From: Gaiellasilicea sp963850995
GTDB taxonomy: Bacteria; Actinomycetota; Thermoleophilia; Gaiellales; Gaiellaceae
DNA length: 64,000 nt
NCBI GenBank assembly: GCA_963850995.1
Contig: CAWKNQ010000017.1
Span: 26,337 to 90,336 of the forward strand
Reading direction: 5' to 3'
Shown: piece by piece, positions 1 to 8,656 of the stretch
How the letters are laid out: every line of letters starts with the position of its first letter
Position numbering within the stretch: the first letter of the stretch is position 1
Made by a program: the position numbers and the translations under genes
The notes under the pieces: model-generated
What the model saw: the letters and a program-made list of their open reading frames with translations, nothing else
What the model was told of the DNA's origin: nothing
The model's database searches: none

Positions 1-102
1 GAGCTGCTCGAGCGACTGTTCGCCTCACCTCTCGCCCTGCGGGCCCGTGCAGGCCTCGAACGCAAGCGCCGGCGCAACGAACGACCAGGCTCCCGCTCCT
101 AG
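1..102 (+). CDS. C-terminal end of an unidentified gene (partial)
   Basis: The first frame is open from base 1 to a TAG stop at 100-102 and gives 33 residues beginning ELLERLFASP and ending in a very arginine-rich tail (ERKRRRNERPG). The amphipathic opening looks like the last helix of a real protein cut by the window edge. No domain can be named from so little sequence, and the stretch could also be non-coding. Confidence 0.3.
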   Translation, partial: ELLERLFASPLALRARAGLERKRRRNERPGSRS

Positions 103-148
103 ACTTTCGGGGGTCGTATCCGTCCGGCGCTTTCCCGATGATTTCGGC

Positions 149-379
149 ATGAAGATCGTGATTCGCCACGACGAGGCGGGTCAATGGTGGTGGACGGCGC
201 TCGGCGACACCGGCGGTGCAGCGGCGATCTCGAGGCTCTATCCCAGCCGGTGGGAATGCATGCGCGCAGTGGCGGAGCTGAAGGTGGAGGGCCCTGCCGC
301 GGCGGTCAGCTACGAGGAGCCCTACGCGGCGAGCCCGGGCACGTGGACGATCTCGAGCTTGATGCCGTCCGGGTCGTAG
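149..379 (+). CDS. Small DUF1508/YegP-like protein
   Basis: A 76-residue protein. I start it at ATG 149 because the codons before it look non-coding and the protein then opens MKIVIRHDEAGQWWW. The pattern (a strand, tryptophans with NG-like turns, then YPSRWECMRAVAELK) resembles the single beta-beta-beta-alpha unit of DUF1508 (YegP) proteins, whose function is poorly known. Its last 58 bases overlap the 3' end of the VOC gene on the other strand, so the true end may be slightly earlier or the two genes really are convergent and overlapping. The family call is tentative. Confidence 0.5.
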   Translation: MKIVIRHDEAGQWWWTALGDTGGAAAISRLYPSRWECMRAVAELKVEGPAAAVSYEEPYAASPGTWTISSLMPSGS

Positions 380-753
380 AAGAAGACCGCGTAGTAGCCG
401 GGTGAGTAGGCGTATTCGCGCGGCGGCGTCTCGATCGTCGCGCCCGAGCCGACGAGCCAGGCGTGTCGCTCGTCGACGACCGCGCGGGAGCCCGCCTCGA
501 GCGCGAGATGGTGCAGCCCCACTTCGTACCGGTCGATCCCGCCGAGGCGCTGGATCGTTCGAGTACCAGGTGCCTGCCGGATCCCGATCGAGCTGCCGGG
601 ACCGCCGAAGTACCAGATCGTCTCGCCCCGCTCGCCCTCGACTTCCGAGACGCGGTGGTAGCCGAGCGGGCCGAGCAGATCGCGGTAGAACGGCAGGCTG
701 CGCTCGACCGAGGAGACGACCAGGTCGATGTGATGCACCCCGCTCGAGCGCAT
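322..753 (-). CDS. VOC-family (glyoxalase/bleomycin-resistance) protein
   Basis: 143 residues, one vicinal-oxygen-chelate domain. It opens MRSSGVHHIDLVVSSVERSL, giving the first metal-ligand histidine, has an internal HHLALEAG segment, and ends with YDPDGIKLEIVHVPG, which carries the C-terminal glutamate ligand. The ATG at 753 is preferred over an upstream in-frame ATG because the upstream codons are low-complexity shadow of another frame. VOC proteins of this size are usually metal-dependent lyases or small-molecule resistance proteins; the substrate cannot be told. It is convergent with the DUF1508-like gene and lies just downstream of ctaG on the same strand. Confidence 0.8.
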   Translation of the reverse strand: MRSSGVHHIDLVVSSVERSLPFYRDLLGPLGYHRVSEVEGERGETIWYFGGPGSSIGIRQAPGTRTIQRLGGIDRYEVGLHHLALEAGSRAVVDERHAWLVGSGATIETPPREYAYSPGYYAVFFYDPDGIKLEIVHVPGLAA

Positions 754-766
754 TGAGACTTGGTGT

Positions 767-1615
767 TCAGCGCGGCCCGGCCAGCTCCTGCGCGCGGCCG
801 TAGCGGACGGCGCGCTGAACCGTGCGCGGGTCGAGGCCGCGCTCCAGGAGCTCCTGGCGCAACTCCCCCTCCTTCGCCAGCCGGAGGAAGAGCCACGCAA
901 GCGCGACGATCGTGACGAGCGAGCCCTCGATCATCATCACGGCGCCGGCGAGGCCCTGGTCCTGGAGCGGCGAGACGCCCCACAGCTCCTCCCCCTCCGC
1001 GTAGACGCCGTAGAAGACGGTGCCGGACCAGACGAAGGCGTTCCCGAGAATCGTCTCGACGACGCGGACGCACGCGATGTAGCCCAGCTTCGGCCCGGTC
1101 CCGAACCACTCCGGCGCGGGCAGCGTCTCGAGGACGGGCAGCCACATGATCACTCCGGCCGTGAAGAAGCAGATGTGCTCGAGCGCGTGGACGGTCGAGT
1201 GGCGGACGGCCGCCTCGTACAGGAGCGGCAGGTGCCAGAGATAGAGGTTGGCAGCCCAGAGCGGCAGCGCCACGAGGGGGTTGGCGAGCACACGAAGGCG
1301 CTCGACGGGGCGGAACGCGAGCAGCGGCCGCAGCATCGGCCCGGAAAGGCCGGCGAGCAGGCAGAGCGGTGCGAGATCCCCGATCACGACGTGCTGGAGC
1401 ATGTGGAAGCTGAAGAGCTCCTCCTCGCCGATCGCGGCGACCGGGGAGGCGAATACGAGCAGGAGCAGGGCGATCCCGAGGCTGAAGAGAACGACCCGCC
1501 AGGTGGCCATCGGCGTCCCGCGGCGCCGGAGCGTGCGCGCCCTCAGGCCGTAGGCGAGCGCGGCGAGCACGACCGGAGCGAGCTGCAGCGGGTCGATCGT
1601 CCAGTCGGTGAGCAC
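767..1615 (-). CDS. ctaG: Cytochrome c oxidase assembly factor, CtaG (caa3-type) family
   Basis: 282 residues with about seven hydrophobic segments (roughly 9-27, 40-60, 75-95, 108-130, 143-165, 180-205, 222-248). Histidines sit at membrane borders in FHMLQHVV, YLWHLPLLY and HALEHICFF, as in the caa3_CtaG family (Pfam PF09678), which helps deliver copper to or assemble the CuB centre of caa3 oxidase. Family length is about 250-300 residues, so this is full length. No oxidase subunit gene is in the window, so the partner enzyme must be encoded elsewhere. This family is unrelated in sequence to the Cox11-type CtaG of proteobacteria. Confidence 0.85.
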   Translation of the reverse strand: MLTDWTIDPLQLAPVVLAALAYGLRARTLRRRGTPMATWRVVLFSLGIALLLLVFASPVAAIGEEELFSFHMLQHVVIGDLAPLCLLAGLSGPMLRPLLAFRPVERLRVLANPLVALPLWAANLYLWHLPLLYEAAVRHSTVHALEHICFFTAGVIMWLPVLETLPAPEWFGTGPKLGYIACVRVVETILGNAFVWSGTVFYGVYAEGEELWGVSPLQDQGLAGAVMMIEGSLVTIVALAWLFLRLAKEGELRQELLERGLDPRTVQRAVRYGRAQELAGPR

Positions 1616-1652
1616 GCGCTCACTCTACGAGCCTTCGTAGAATCCGCCGCTC

Positions 1653-2264
1653 GTGCGCCTCTTCCACTACCACCTCGTCACGACCAACGTGCGCCGGGTG
1701 GAGGCGCGGTACATCGGCAAGCTCGCGTTCTCGCTCGTCGCGAGGCACGGGCGGATCGGGGAGGACTACCAGTCCTTCTCCGCCGGGACCTCATGGGAGG
1801 AGCTCGACGAGCTGGGTTTCAAGCTGCGGCTCTCCGAGCTCGAGCATGGGGCGGTCAACGTCGTCGTCCAGCCCGGTCAGTGGGAGCTGCCGCGGGTCGA
1901 CCACCTCGGGCTCGCGTTGGACGAGGACGAGTTCGGTGACGTGATCGACCGCGCCGTCGACCGCGAGCTCCGGGTGCAGGCGCACGGTGGGAGGCGGACC
2001 TTCGTCTCCACGAGCGCCGGCTACCGGCTCGAGGTGCACCCGCCGCGCGAGTGGCTGAACGACCTGCTCGAGTCGGCCGACACGCTGACGCTGAGCGAGC
2101 TGCACCTGCTCGCGGACGACCCCGACGCCAAGGCGACAGTGCTCGCCGACCTGCTCGCGACCGAGCGGGACGGGACGAGCGTGGAGGTGGGCGACGCCGT
2201 CGTCCGCTTCCTGCCGGGCGGGCCGCAGGGTCGTCCGCAGCTCCACGCCGAGCTCTTCAGCTGA
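1653..2264 (+). CDS. VOC-like protein of unknown function
   Basis: 203 residues starting with GTG 1653; a TAGAAT -10 box at 1638-1643 lies nine bases upstream with no ribosome-binding site, so the mRNA may be leaderless. The first 135 residues look like a VOC fold: MRLFHYHLVTTNV at the start, a central RVDHLGLALDEDEF, and GYRLEVHPPREW where the last metal ligand would be. The remaining 65 residues form a helical tail not seen in ordinary VOC proteins. It precedes purM with a 37-base gap that holds its own -10 box, so it is probably a separate unit. Function unknown. Confidence 0.65.
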   Translation: MRLFHYHLVTTNVRRVEARYIGKLAFSLVARHGRIGEDYQSFSAGTSWEELDELGFKLRLSELEHGAVNVVVQPGQWELPRVDHLGLALDEDEFGDVIDRAVDRELRVQAHGGRRTFVSTSAGYRLEVHPPREWLNDLLESADTLTLSELHLLADDPDAKATVLADLLATERDGTSVEVGDAVVRFLPGGPQGRPQLHAELFS

Positions 2265-2301
2265 CCGGAGGCCTTCCGCGGGAGGTCGTAGACTCGCTCT
2301 C

Positions 2302-3201
2302 GTGAGCGACGACCGGACGTACGCCGCCGCCGGGGTCTCGCTTGCGACCGCCGCGGACGTCGTCGAGCGGCTCCGCGCGGCCGTCGAGTCCACGGGCGCG
2401 CGCGGCTTCGGCGCCTTCGCCGGGCTGCACCCGCTCGACGAGCGACGGCTACTCGCGGCCTCGACCGACTCGATCGGGACGAAGCCCGTCGTCGCCCGCC
2501 CGCGCGGCGCTCTGCGGTCGTGCGGCGCCGATATGGCTGCGCACTGCATCAACGACGTGATCACGTGCGGAGCCGACCCGCTGATCCTGCTCGACTACGT
2601 CGCCGCGAGCCGGCTCGACCTCGAGCAGGTGGCGGAGCTGGTCGAGGGCGCCGCCGAGGTCTGCCGCGAGGCCGGAGTCGCGCTGATCGGAGGTGAGACC
2701 GCGGAGCTGCCGGGGGTCTATCGCGAGGGCGAGCTCGATTTCGCGGCGACCTGCGTGGGGATCGTGGAGCGAGAGCACGTGCTCGACGGCTCGGCCGTGC
2801 GGGACGGCGACTACGTGGTCGGCTTGCCGTCGGCGGGTGTCCACGCCAACGGCTTCACGCTCGTCCGCTCCGTGCTGGAGCTGGAGGACTACGACGGGCC
2901 CGACCTACTCGCCCCGACCCGCCTCTACCTCGACGACGTCCGCCGCCTCCGCGGGACGGCGCATGCGTTCGCGCACGTCACCGGCGGCGGGATCGCGGGC
3001 AACCTCGCCCGCGTGCTGCCCGAAGGGCTCCGGGCCGAGCTCGATTGGGACGCCTGGGAGCGCCCACCGGTGTTCGACTGGCTCGCTCGTCACGTCGACG
3101 AGGAGGAGGCGCGCCGCGTCTTCAACCTCGGGATCGGCTACTGCGCCGTCGTGCCGGAGCCCGGCGACGGGCTCGTGATCGGCCGCATCGTCCCGGAGTG
3201 A
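2302..3201 (+). CDS. purM: Phosphoribosylformylglycinamidine cyclo-ligase (AIR synthetase)
   Basis: 299 residues. PurM closes FGAM to aminoimidazole ribotide with ATP, the fifth step of purine synthesis. Visible signatures are STDSIGTKPVV (nucleotide/phosphate loop), GADMAAHCINDV, IGGETAELPGVY and THVTGGGIAGNLARVLP-type motifs. Start is GTG 2302, seven bases after a TAGACT -10 box (2289-2294). It is 40-50 residues shorter than most PurM proteins because the C-terminal helix after NLGIGYCAVVP is abbreviated, but it stays in frame. Its stop overlaps the purN start by four bases (GTGA, 3198-3201), so purM-purN-purH is one transcription unit. Confidence 0.93.
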   Translation: MSDDRTYAAAGVSLATAADVVERLRAAVESTGARGFGAFAGLHPLDERRLLAASTDSIGTKPVVARPRGALRSCGADMAAHCINDVITCGADPLILLDYVAASRLDLEQVAELVEGAAEVCREAGVALIGGETAELPGVYREGELDFAATCVGIVEREHVLDGSAVRDGDYVVGLPSAGVHANGFTLVRSVLELEDYDGPDLLAPTRLYLDDVRRLRGTAHAFAHVTGGGIAGNLARVLPEGLRAELDWDAWERPPVFDWLARHVDEEEARRVFNLGIGYCAVVPEPGDGLVIGRIVPE

Positions 3202-3735
3202 TCGGTGTTCTGGTCAGTGGGGAGGGCTCGAACCTGCAGGCGCTGCTCGACAAGCGGGCTTCCCGTGCGCGCCGTCGCCTCGAACGACCCCGGCGTCCGC
3301 GCGCTCGAGCGCGCGGAGCGCGCAGGGGTTGCGGCGCGCGTCTTCGAGCTCGACGGCTATCGCAAGCTCGGGACGGCGCGCGACACCGCCATGGCCGACT
3401 GGCTCGACGCCGAGGGTGTCGAACTCGTCGTCTGCGCAGGCTACATGCACCTGCTCACCGCGGCCTTCCTCGACCGCTTCCCCGGTCGGATCGTGAACGT
3501 GCACCCGTCGCTCCTGCCCGCCTTTCCGGGCGCGCACCCGATCGAGGACGCGCTTGCCGCAGGTGTCGAGACGACAGGCGTGACCGTCCACGTCGTCGAC
3601 GAAGGGCTCGACACGGGCCCTGTCCTGCGCCAGGAGCCGCTTCCGGTCGAGCCGCGCGAGACGCTCGTCGAGCGCATCCACGCCGTCGAGCACCGGCTCC
3701 TGCCCGAGGTGGTGAGAGAGCTGTGCGCGCGCTGA
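3198..3735 (+). CDS. purN: Phosphoribosylglycinamide formyltransferase, interrupted by a frameshift
   Basis: PurN transfers a formyl group from 10-formyl-THF to GAR. The N-terminus (IGVLVSGEGSNLQALLD) is read from GTG 3198, overlapping the purM stop. After the GAC at 3249-3251 the sense continues in the next frame as SGLPVRAVASNDPGVR to the stop at 3733-3735, so one extra base (about 3252) breaks the gene. Catalytic Asn-His-Asp are visible in NVHPSLLPAFPG and DEGLDTGPVL. With the base removed the protein is about 178 residues, normal for the family. Because the flanking purine genes are intact and everything else in purN is conserved, an assembly or sequencing error is more likely than a true mutation. 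Confidence 0.85.
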
Positions 3736-5255
3736 TCTCCGTTTGGGACAAGACGGGCCTGGACGAGCTCGCGGCCGGACTTGCCGAGCTCGGCTGGGAG
3801 CTCGTCGCGAGCGGCGGCACCGCGGCGCAGATCGAGGAGCTCGGTCTCGAGGTGACGAGGGTCGAGAGCCTGACCGAGTTTCCGGAGATGCTCGGCGGCC
3901 GCGTCAAGACCCTGCACCCGCGCATTCACGGCGGCATCCTCGCGCGGCGAGAGGTGGAGGCGGACGTCGCCGCGCTCGCCGAGCACGGGATCGAGCCGTT
4001 CGACCTCGTCTGCGTCAACCTCTATCCGTTCGAGCAGGTCGCGCGTGAGCACGGTGTCCGCGAGGAGGAGGCGGTCGAGATGATCGACGTCGGCGGGCCG
4101 GCGATGCTGCGGGCTGCCGCGAAGAACTTCGCCCACGTCGCGCCGCTCTGCCGGCCGGCCGACTACCCGACCGTGCTCGCGGAGCTGCGCGAGCACGGCG
4201 AGCTCGCGCACGAGACGCGCCGGGCGCTGGCCGCGACGGCGTTCTCCACCTCGGCGTCGTACGAGTCGGCGATTGCGGGCTGGTTCGCAGGCAGGCAGTC
4301 GTTCCCCGACGTGCTCGTGCCGGCGTTCGAGAAGCAGCTCGATCTCGCTTACGGCGAGAACCCGCACCAGCGCGCCGGCTACTACGCGGAGCGCGGCGCC
4401 CGCACGCACCTGCTCGCCCGCGTCGAGCAGCTGCACGGACGGGAGCTCTCGTACAACAACCTGAACGACCTGAACGCGGCCCGCCTGCTGCTGCGCGAGT
4501 TCACGCTGCCGGCCTGCGTGATCGTCAAGCATGCGAACCCGTGCGGAGTCGCGGTCGGCGCGTCGATCGAGGAGGCGTACGAGCTCGCGCACGCCGCCGA
4601 CCCGCTCTCCGCCTACGGCGGCGTCGTCGTGCTGAACCGGCCCGTCTCAGCCGTGCTCGGCGAGCGGCTCGCGGAGCAGTTCGTGGAGGTGCTCCACGCG
4701 CCCGGCTACGCCGAGGACGCACTGGAGGCGCTCACGCGCAAGCCGTCGACGCGGATCCTCGACGACCGCGAGCGGCGCGCGCCGGATCCGTCCGAGCGTC
4801 ACTACCGGCGTGTGCTGGGCGGGCTGCTCGTGCAGGAGCGCGACTGGGACGTCGCCGACCGCGAGGGGATGGAGGTCGTCGCCGGGCAGCCGTCCGAAGC
4901 CGCCTGGGGCGACCTCCTCTTCGCCTGGCGCGTCTGCAAGCACGTCACCTCGAACGCGATCGTGCTCGTGCACGACCTCCACACGATCGGGATCGGCGCG
5001 GGGCAGATGAGCCGCGTCGACGCCGTCCGGATCGCGCTCGAGAAGGCGCGGGCGCACGGCCACTCGCTCGAGGGCGCTGCGCTGGCGTCCGACGCGTTCT
5101 TCCCCTTCCCGGACGGACCGCGGCTCGCGCTCGAGGCGGGCGTGACGGCGCTGATCCAACCCGGCGGCTCGAAGCGGGACGAGGACGTCGTTGCCGCCGT
5201 CCAGAGCTCCGGCGCCGCGATGGTCTTCACCGGCCGCCGGCACTTCCGTCACTGA
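3723..5255 (+). CDS. purH: Bifunctional AICAR transformylase / IMP cyclohydrolase
   Basis: 510 residues from GTG 3723, which overlaps the end of purN by 13 bases. The N-terminal MGS-like IMP cyclohydrolase domain (about 1-145) shows ALISVWDKTGL and KTLHPRIHGGILARR; the AICAR transformylase domain follows with AYGENPHQRAGYY, IVKHANPCGVAVG (the catalytic Lys-His), HVTSNAIVL and QPGGSKRDEDVV. It carries out the last two steps to IMP. Length and motifs are complete. The gene ends in GRRHFRH, the usual PurH terminus, and is followed by a hairpin shared with the convergent GFA gene. Confidence 0.96.
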   Translation: MRALISVWDKTGLDELAAGLAELGWELVASGGTAAQIEELGLEVTRVESLTEFPEMLGGRVKTLHPRIHGGILARREVEADVAALAEHGIEPFDLVCVNLYPFEQVAREHGVREEEAVEMIDVGGPAMLRAAAKNFAHVAPLCRPADYPTVLAELREHGELAHETRRALAATAFSTSASYESAIAGWFAGRQSFPDVLVPAFEKQLDLAYGENPHQRAGYYAERGARTHLLARVEQLHGRELSYNNLNDLNAARLLLREFTLPACVIVKHANPCGVAVGASIEEAYELAHAADPLSAYGGVVVLNRPVSAVLGERLAEQFVEVLHAPGYAEDALEALTRKPSTRILDDRERRAPDPSERHYRRVLGGLLVQERDWDVADREGMEVVAGQPSEAAWGDLLFAWRVCKHVTSNAIVLVHDLHTIGIGAGQMSRVDAVRIALEKARAHGHSLEGAALASDAFFPFPDGPRLALEAGVTALIQPGGSKRDEDVVAAVQSSGAAMVFTGRRHFRH

Positions 5256-5281
5256 TCCGTGGACGCGCTCGAACTGGTGTG

Positions 5282-5314
5282 CGCACGTAACGGCGCCTTC
5301 GCACCGTTCGTGCG
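5282..5314. terminator. Convergent intergenic hairpin, possible bidirectional terminator
   Basis: CGCACG, a bulged T, and AACGG pair with CCGTTCGTGCG around a ten-base loop. It sits in the 61-base gap between purH (plus) and the GFA gene (minus). There is no clear T-run on either side, so its use as an intrinsic terminator is an inference. Confidence 0.45.
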
Positions 5315-5316
5315 AC

Positions 5317-5709
5317 CTACTCCTCAAAGCGACTCGTGGCGTCACGATCGCGGTCGTACCGTCTCGTGAGCGGAAACGGCGGCAACCAGGACTCGCGACG
5401 GACGGTCCAGAGCTCGTAGGTTGGCCTCAGTTGGTCAGGGGCATCCAGGGATCCGAGGTTCACTTCGATTTCGTCTGCGCTGCGTGAGAAAACGGACGAG
5501 CCGCAGCGGGGACAGAAAGACCTCCCGGCGTAGTCGCGTGTTTCGCCGTCGATCGTCACCGCATCCTCAGGGAACACCGCGGAAGCGTGAAAAAGGGCCC
5601 CATGATGCTTGCGGCAGTCGAGACAGTGACAAACGCCGACCCGGTATGGGAGTCCCGACGCCACAATTCGGACGTTGCCGCACAGGCAACCGCCGGTGAA
5701 TCGGTCCAT
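5317..5709 (-). CDS. GFA-family (CENP-V/glutathione-dependent formaldehyde-activating) protein
   Basis: 130 residues. The zinc-binding cysteines of the GFA fold are all present: GGCLCGNVR near the start, CHCLDCRK around 27-33, and CPRCGSSVF around 76-84. The family includes Gfa, which speeds up S-hydroxymethyl-glutathione formation, but most members, in particular in bacteria that lack glutathione, have no known substrate. The gene is alone, flanked by convergent purH and a 105-base gap before the EamA gene. Family assignment is secure; the reaction is not. Confidence 0.82.
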   Translation of the reverse strand: MDRFTGGCLCGNVRIVASGLPYRVGVCHCLDCRKHHGALFHASAVFPEDAVTIDGETRDYAGRSFCPRCGSSVFSRSADEIEVNLGSLDAPDQLRPTYELWTVRRESWLPPFPLTRRYDRDRDATSRFEE

Positions 5710-5814
5710 GCTGCGTCTCCTCTAAATCAAGCGGCCGAAGTAGTTACAACGAACAGCACTGTCATCGCAATTCCCCGCTGCAGGCCCGAATGGCGGCCGC
5801 GGACGGCCATGGAG

Positions 5815-6708
5815 TCACCGGCGATCCTGGACGAGCTCGGGCTGACCGGTGAGCTCTGGCAGCTGACGTGACCGCTCGCGGTGCACCGCCACGCCGCCGA
5901 CGACGAGCACGACACCGACGAGCTCGACCCGCGTCGGCACCTGACCGAGCACGACGACGCCGATCGCGGTCGCGGTCGCCGGCAGCAACGAGACCAACAG
6001 CGCATACGTCGCCCGCTCGAGGCGCGCCATCGCCAGCTGGTCGCAGACGTACGGGATCACCGAGGACGCGATCCCGACGCCGATCCCGGCCGCGAGCGCG
6101 ACCGGATCGGTGAGCGCCGGCGCCGCATTCCAGGCGCCGAGCGGCGTCACGACGACGAGCGCGACGAGCATCGAGGCGGCGAGGCCGTCGATGCCGCTCA
6201 CCACCTCGCCCTGCGCGACCCGATGGCCGAGCACGATGTAGGCCGCGAAGAGCAGCGCGTTCGCGAGCGCCAGGGCGACGCCGATCGGCTCGCCCTCGAG
6301 CTGGACGTCGGTGAGCAGGTAGACGCCGGCGACCGCGAGCGCGAGGGCGGCGCCGTTCCGCAGCGTCCGCGCTCCCAGCGCAGCCAGTGCGATCACGGGC
6401 AAGAACTCGATGGCTGCGACCGTGCCGAGTGGTAGTCGGTCGATCGCGAGGTAGAAGCACGCGTTCATCACGGCCAGCACGGAGCCCCAGGCAACGAGCA
6501 GTCGGCGGCCGCGATCGTCGAGTCGCGCGTACGCCCGCCAGGGTCGCCGCCAGACCGCGAAGACCGCCGCAGCCGCCGCGATCCGCAGCCAGGCGACCCC
6601 CAGCGGCTCGACGCGCGCGAAGAGCAGCACGGCGAAGGCGGGACCGAGGTAGTGGAAGACCGCGCTGCCGACGAAGTAGGCGTGTGGAGGAAGCCGCCGA
6701 ATGATCAC
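5815..6708 (-). CDS. EamA-family exporter (RhtA-like)
   Basis: 297 residues with about ten hydrophobic helices arranged as two EamA repeats, the drug/metabolite transporter fold. Sequence such as FYLAIDRLPLGTVAAIEFLP followed later by ASSVIPYVCDQLAMARLERA is typical of the RhtA threonine/homoserine exporter branch. It is divergent from an Lrp/AsnC regulator over a 61-base gap, an arrangement common when the regulator senses the exported amino acid. Start ATG 6708 is the first in frame. The substrate is inferred only. Confidence 0.82.
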   Translation of the reverse strand: MIIRRLPPHAYFVGSAVFHYLGPAFAVLLFARVEPLGVAWLRIAAAAAVFAVWRRPWRAYARLDDRGRRLLVAWGSVLAVMNACFYLAIDRLPLGTVAAIEFLPVIALAALGARTLRNGAALALAVAGVYLLTDVQLEGEPIGVALALANALLFAAYIVLGHRVAQGEVVSGIDGLAASMLVALVVVTPLGAWNAAPALTDPVALAAGIGVGIASSVIPYVCDQLAMARLERATYALLVSLLPATATAIGVVVLGQVPTRVELVGVVLVVGGVAVHRERSRQLPELTGQPELVQDRR

Positions 6709-6769
6709 GAGGTATGATCCCCGGCCAGGGCGGCGATTGACCCCTTCGAGCGAAAGGATCCGACGCGAG

Positions 6770-7240
6770 ATGGCAACGAAGCAACGGCGATCGAGCGTTT
6801 CTACCTTCGACGCGACCGACCGGCGCCTGCTCGCCGAGCTTCAGGAGGACGCGCGCCTCACGCACGCGGAGCTGGGGCGCCGGGTCAACCTGTCGGCGCC
6901 GGCGGTCGCGGAGCGAGTCCGCAGGCTCGAGCGCGACGGCGTCATCGAGGGCTACCGGGCCGAAGTCGACCCGAAGGCGCTCGGCTACTCGCTCGGCGCG
7001 ATCATGCGGATCCGGCCGTCTGCGCGGCAGCTACACACGGTGGCCGAGCTTGCGCGCGAGACGCCCGAGGTCGTCGAGTGCCACCGGATCACGGGTGAGG
7101 ACTGTTTCTTCATGAAGTTGCACCTGCGGGACGTCGAGCACCTCGAGGAGGTGCTCGACCAGTTCATCCTGTACGGCCAGACGACGACGTCGATCATCCA
7201 GTCCTCGCCGGTGCCCCGGCGCGGCCCGGCCGTTACGTAG
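6770..7240 (+). CDS. Lrp/AsnC-family transcriptional regulator
   Basis: 156 residues. The N-terminal winged helix-turn-helix is clear (LDxTDRRLLAELQEDARLT type, then LGRRVNLSAPAVAERVRRLE), followed by GYRAEVDPKALGYS and an AsnC ligand-binding (RAM) domain with TGEDCFFMKLHLRDVEHLEE. I place the start at ATG 6770, preceded by a GAAAGGA ribosome-binding site, rather than an upstream in-frame ATG inside the divergent promoter. A TATGAT hexamer at 6713-6718 is a candidate -10. Most likely controls the divergent exporter in response to an amino acid; also just upstream of cystathionine beta-synthase. Confidence 0.88.
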   Translation: MATKQRRSSVSTFDATDRRLLAELQEDARLTHAELGRRVNLSAPAVAERVRRLERDGVIEGYRAEVDPKALGYSLGAIMRIRPSARQLHTVAELARETPEVVECHRITGEDCFFMKLHLRDVEHLEEVLDQFILYGQTTTSIIQSSPVPRRGPAVT

Positions 7241-7252
7241 GCTTACGCGCCG

Positions 7253-8656
7253 ATGCCACGGGAGTATCCGACGCTGCTCGACCTCGTCGGCCGGACGCCG
7301 ATCGTCCGGCTCGACCGGATCGGGCGTGAGGTCGAGCCGCAGCTGCTCGCCAAGCTCGAGTACCTGAACCCCGGCGGCTCGAACAAGGACCGGATCGGGA
7401 TGGCGATGATCGAGGCTGCCGAGCGCGAGGGGAAGCTGCGCCCGGGCGGCACGATCGTCGAGCCGACCTCGGGCAACACGGGCGTCGGACTTGCGATCGC
7501 CGCCGCAGCTCGCGGCTACCGCTGCATCTTCGTGATGCCGGACAAGATGAGCCAGGAGAAGATCTCGATGCTGCGGGCGTACGGCGCCGAGGTCGTGATC
7601 ACGCCGACCGCGGTCGAGCACGACTCGCCGGAGAGCTACTACTCCGTCTCCGACCGGCTCGCCGAGGAGATCCCGGGCGGGTTCAAGCCCGACCAGTACT
7701 CGAACATGGCCAACCCGCAGGCCCACTACGAGACCACGGGGCCCGAGATCTGGGAGCAGACCGGCGGCGAGATCGACGCGCTCGTGATCTCGGTCGGCAC
7801 CGGCGGGACGATCTCCGGGGCGGGCCGCTATCTCAAGGAGCGGAACGCGGACATCCTCGTGGTCGGCGCCGATCCGGAGGGCTCCATCTTCACCTCGGAG
7901 GAGACGCACCCGTACCTCGTCGAGGGCATCGGCAAGGACACCTGGCCGGAGACGATGTCGCGCGACGTCGTCGACCGCTGGGTTCGCGTCTCCGACCGCG
8001 ACTCGTTCGTGACCGCGCGCCGCCTCGCCCGCGAGGAAGGGATTCTTGCGGGAGGCTCCGCGGGCACGACGATCTGGGCGGCGCTCGAGGTCGCGCGGGA
8101 GCTCGGGCCGGACGCGACGATCCTCACCGTCCTCCCCGACTCCGGCCGCTCCTACCTGTCGAAGTTCTACGACGACAACTGGATGCTCCAGTACGGCTTC
8201 CTCGAGCGGCGGGCTCCCGTGCCGACGATCGACGAGGTGCTGCGGCACAAGCGCGCCGAGGAGCACGAGGTTCCCGACCTCGTCACGATCGCGTCGCACG
8301 CGAAGGTCGGCGCCGCGATCGACCTGATGCAGCGCTACTCGATCTCGCAGCTCCCGGTCGTCCGCCACGAGCCGGCCGAGTCTCTTGCCGACATCGTCGG
8401 CTCGCTCCAGGAGCGCGGCGTGCTCGACCGTGTCTTCAAGAACTCGGACGCGCTCAACGAGGACGTCGCGGCGCTGATGCAGCCGCCGCTCGCCGCGGTC
8501 GACGTCGGCGACACCCTCGACCAGGTCTTCGCCGATCTCTCCGGGCCGAGCGCAGCCGTCGTCGTCGCTGCCGCGGGCCGCCCGGCCGCGATCCTCACGC
8601 GGTCTGATCTGCTGGAGTACCTCGCGCACCAGCGGTCTCAGGTGAACGGGGCGTAG
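7253..8656 (+). CDS. Cystathionine beta-synthase
   Basis: 467 residues. A PLP fold type II domain (about 1-325) with the Schiff-base lysine K45 in GGSNKDRIG, the phosphate-binding EPTSGNTGVGLA loop and VGTGGTISGAG is joined to a C-terminal pair of CBS (Bateman) domains (about 335-462). That two-part layout is that of actinobacterial cystathionine beta-synthase (Rv1077 type), which condenses homocysteine with serine, rather than plain cysteine synthase. The -10 box TAGGCT (7238-7243) overlaps the stop codon of the Lrp gene and lies nine bases before ATG 7253, so it can be transcribed on its own. The 3' end overlaps the convergent EamA gene by 62 bases. Confidence 0.9.
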   Translation: MPREYPTLLDLVGRTPIVRLDRIGREVEPQLLAKLEYLNPGGSNKDRIGMAMIEAAEREGKLRPGGTIVEPTSGNTGVGLAIAAAARGYRCIFVMPDKMSQEKISMLRAYGAEVVITPTAVEHDSPESYYSVSDRLAEEIPGGFKPDQYSNMANPQAHYETTGPEIWEQTGGEIDALVISVGTGGTISGAGRYLKERNADILVVGADPEGSIFTSEETHPYLVEGIGKDTWPETMSRDVVDRWVRVSDRDSFVTARRLAREEGILAGGSAGTTIWAALEVARELGPDATILTVLPDSGRSYLSKFYDDNWMLQYGFLERRAPVPTIDEVLRHKRAEEHEVPDLVTIASHAKVGAAIDLMQRYSISQLPVVRHEPAESLADIVGSLQERGVLDRVFKNSDALNEDVAALMQPPLAAVDVGDTLDQVFADLSGPSAAVVVAAAGRPAAILTRSDLLEYLAHQRSQVNGA

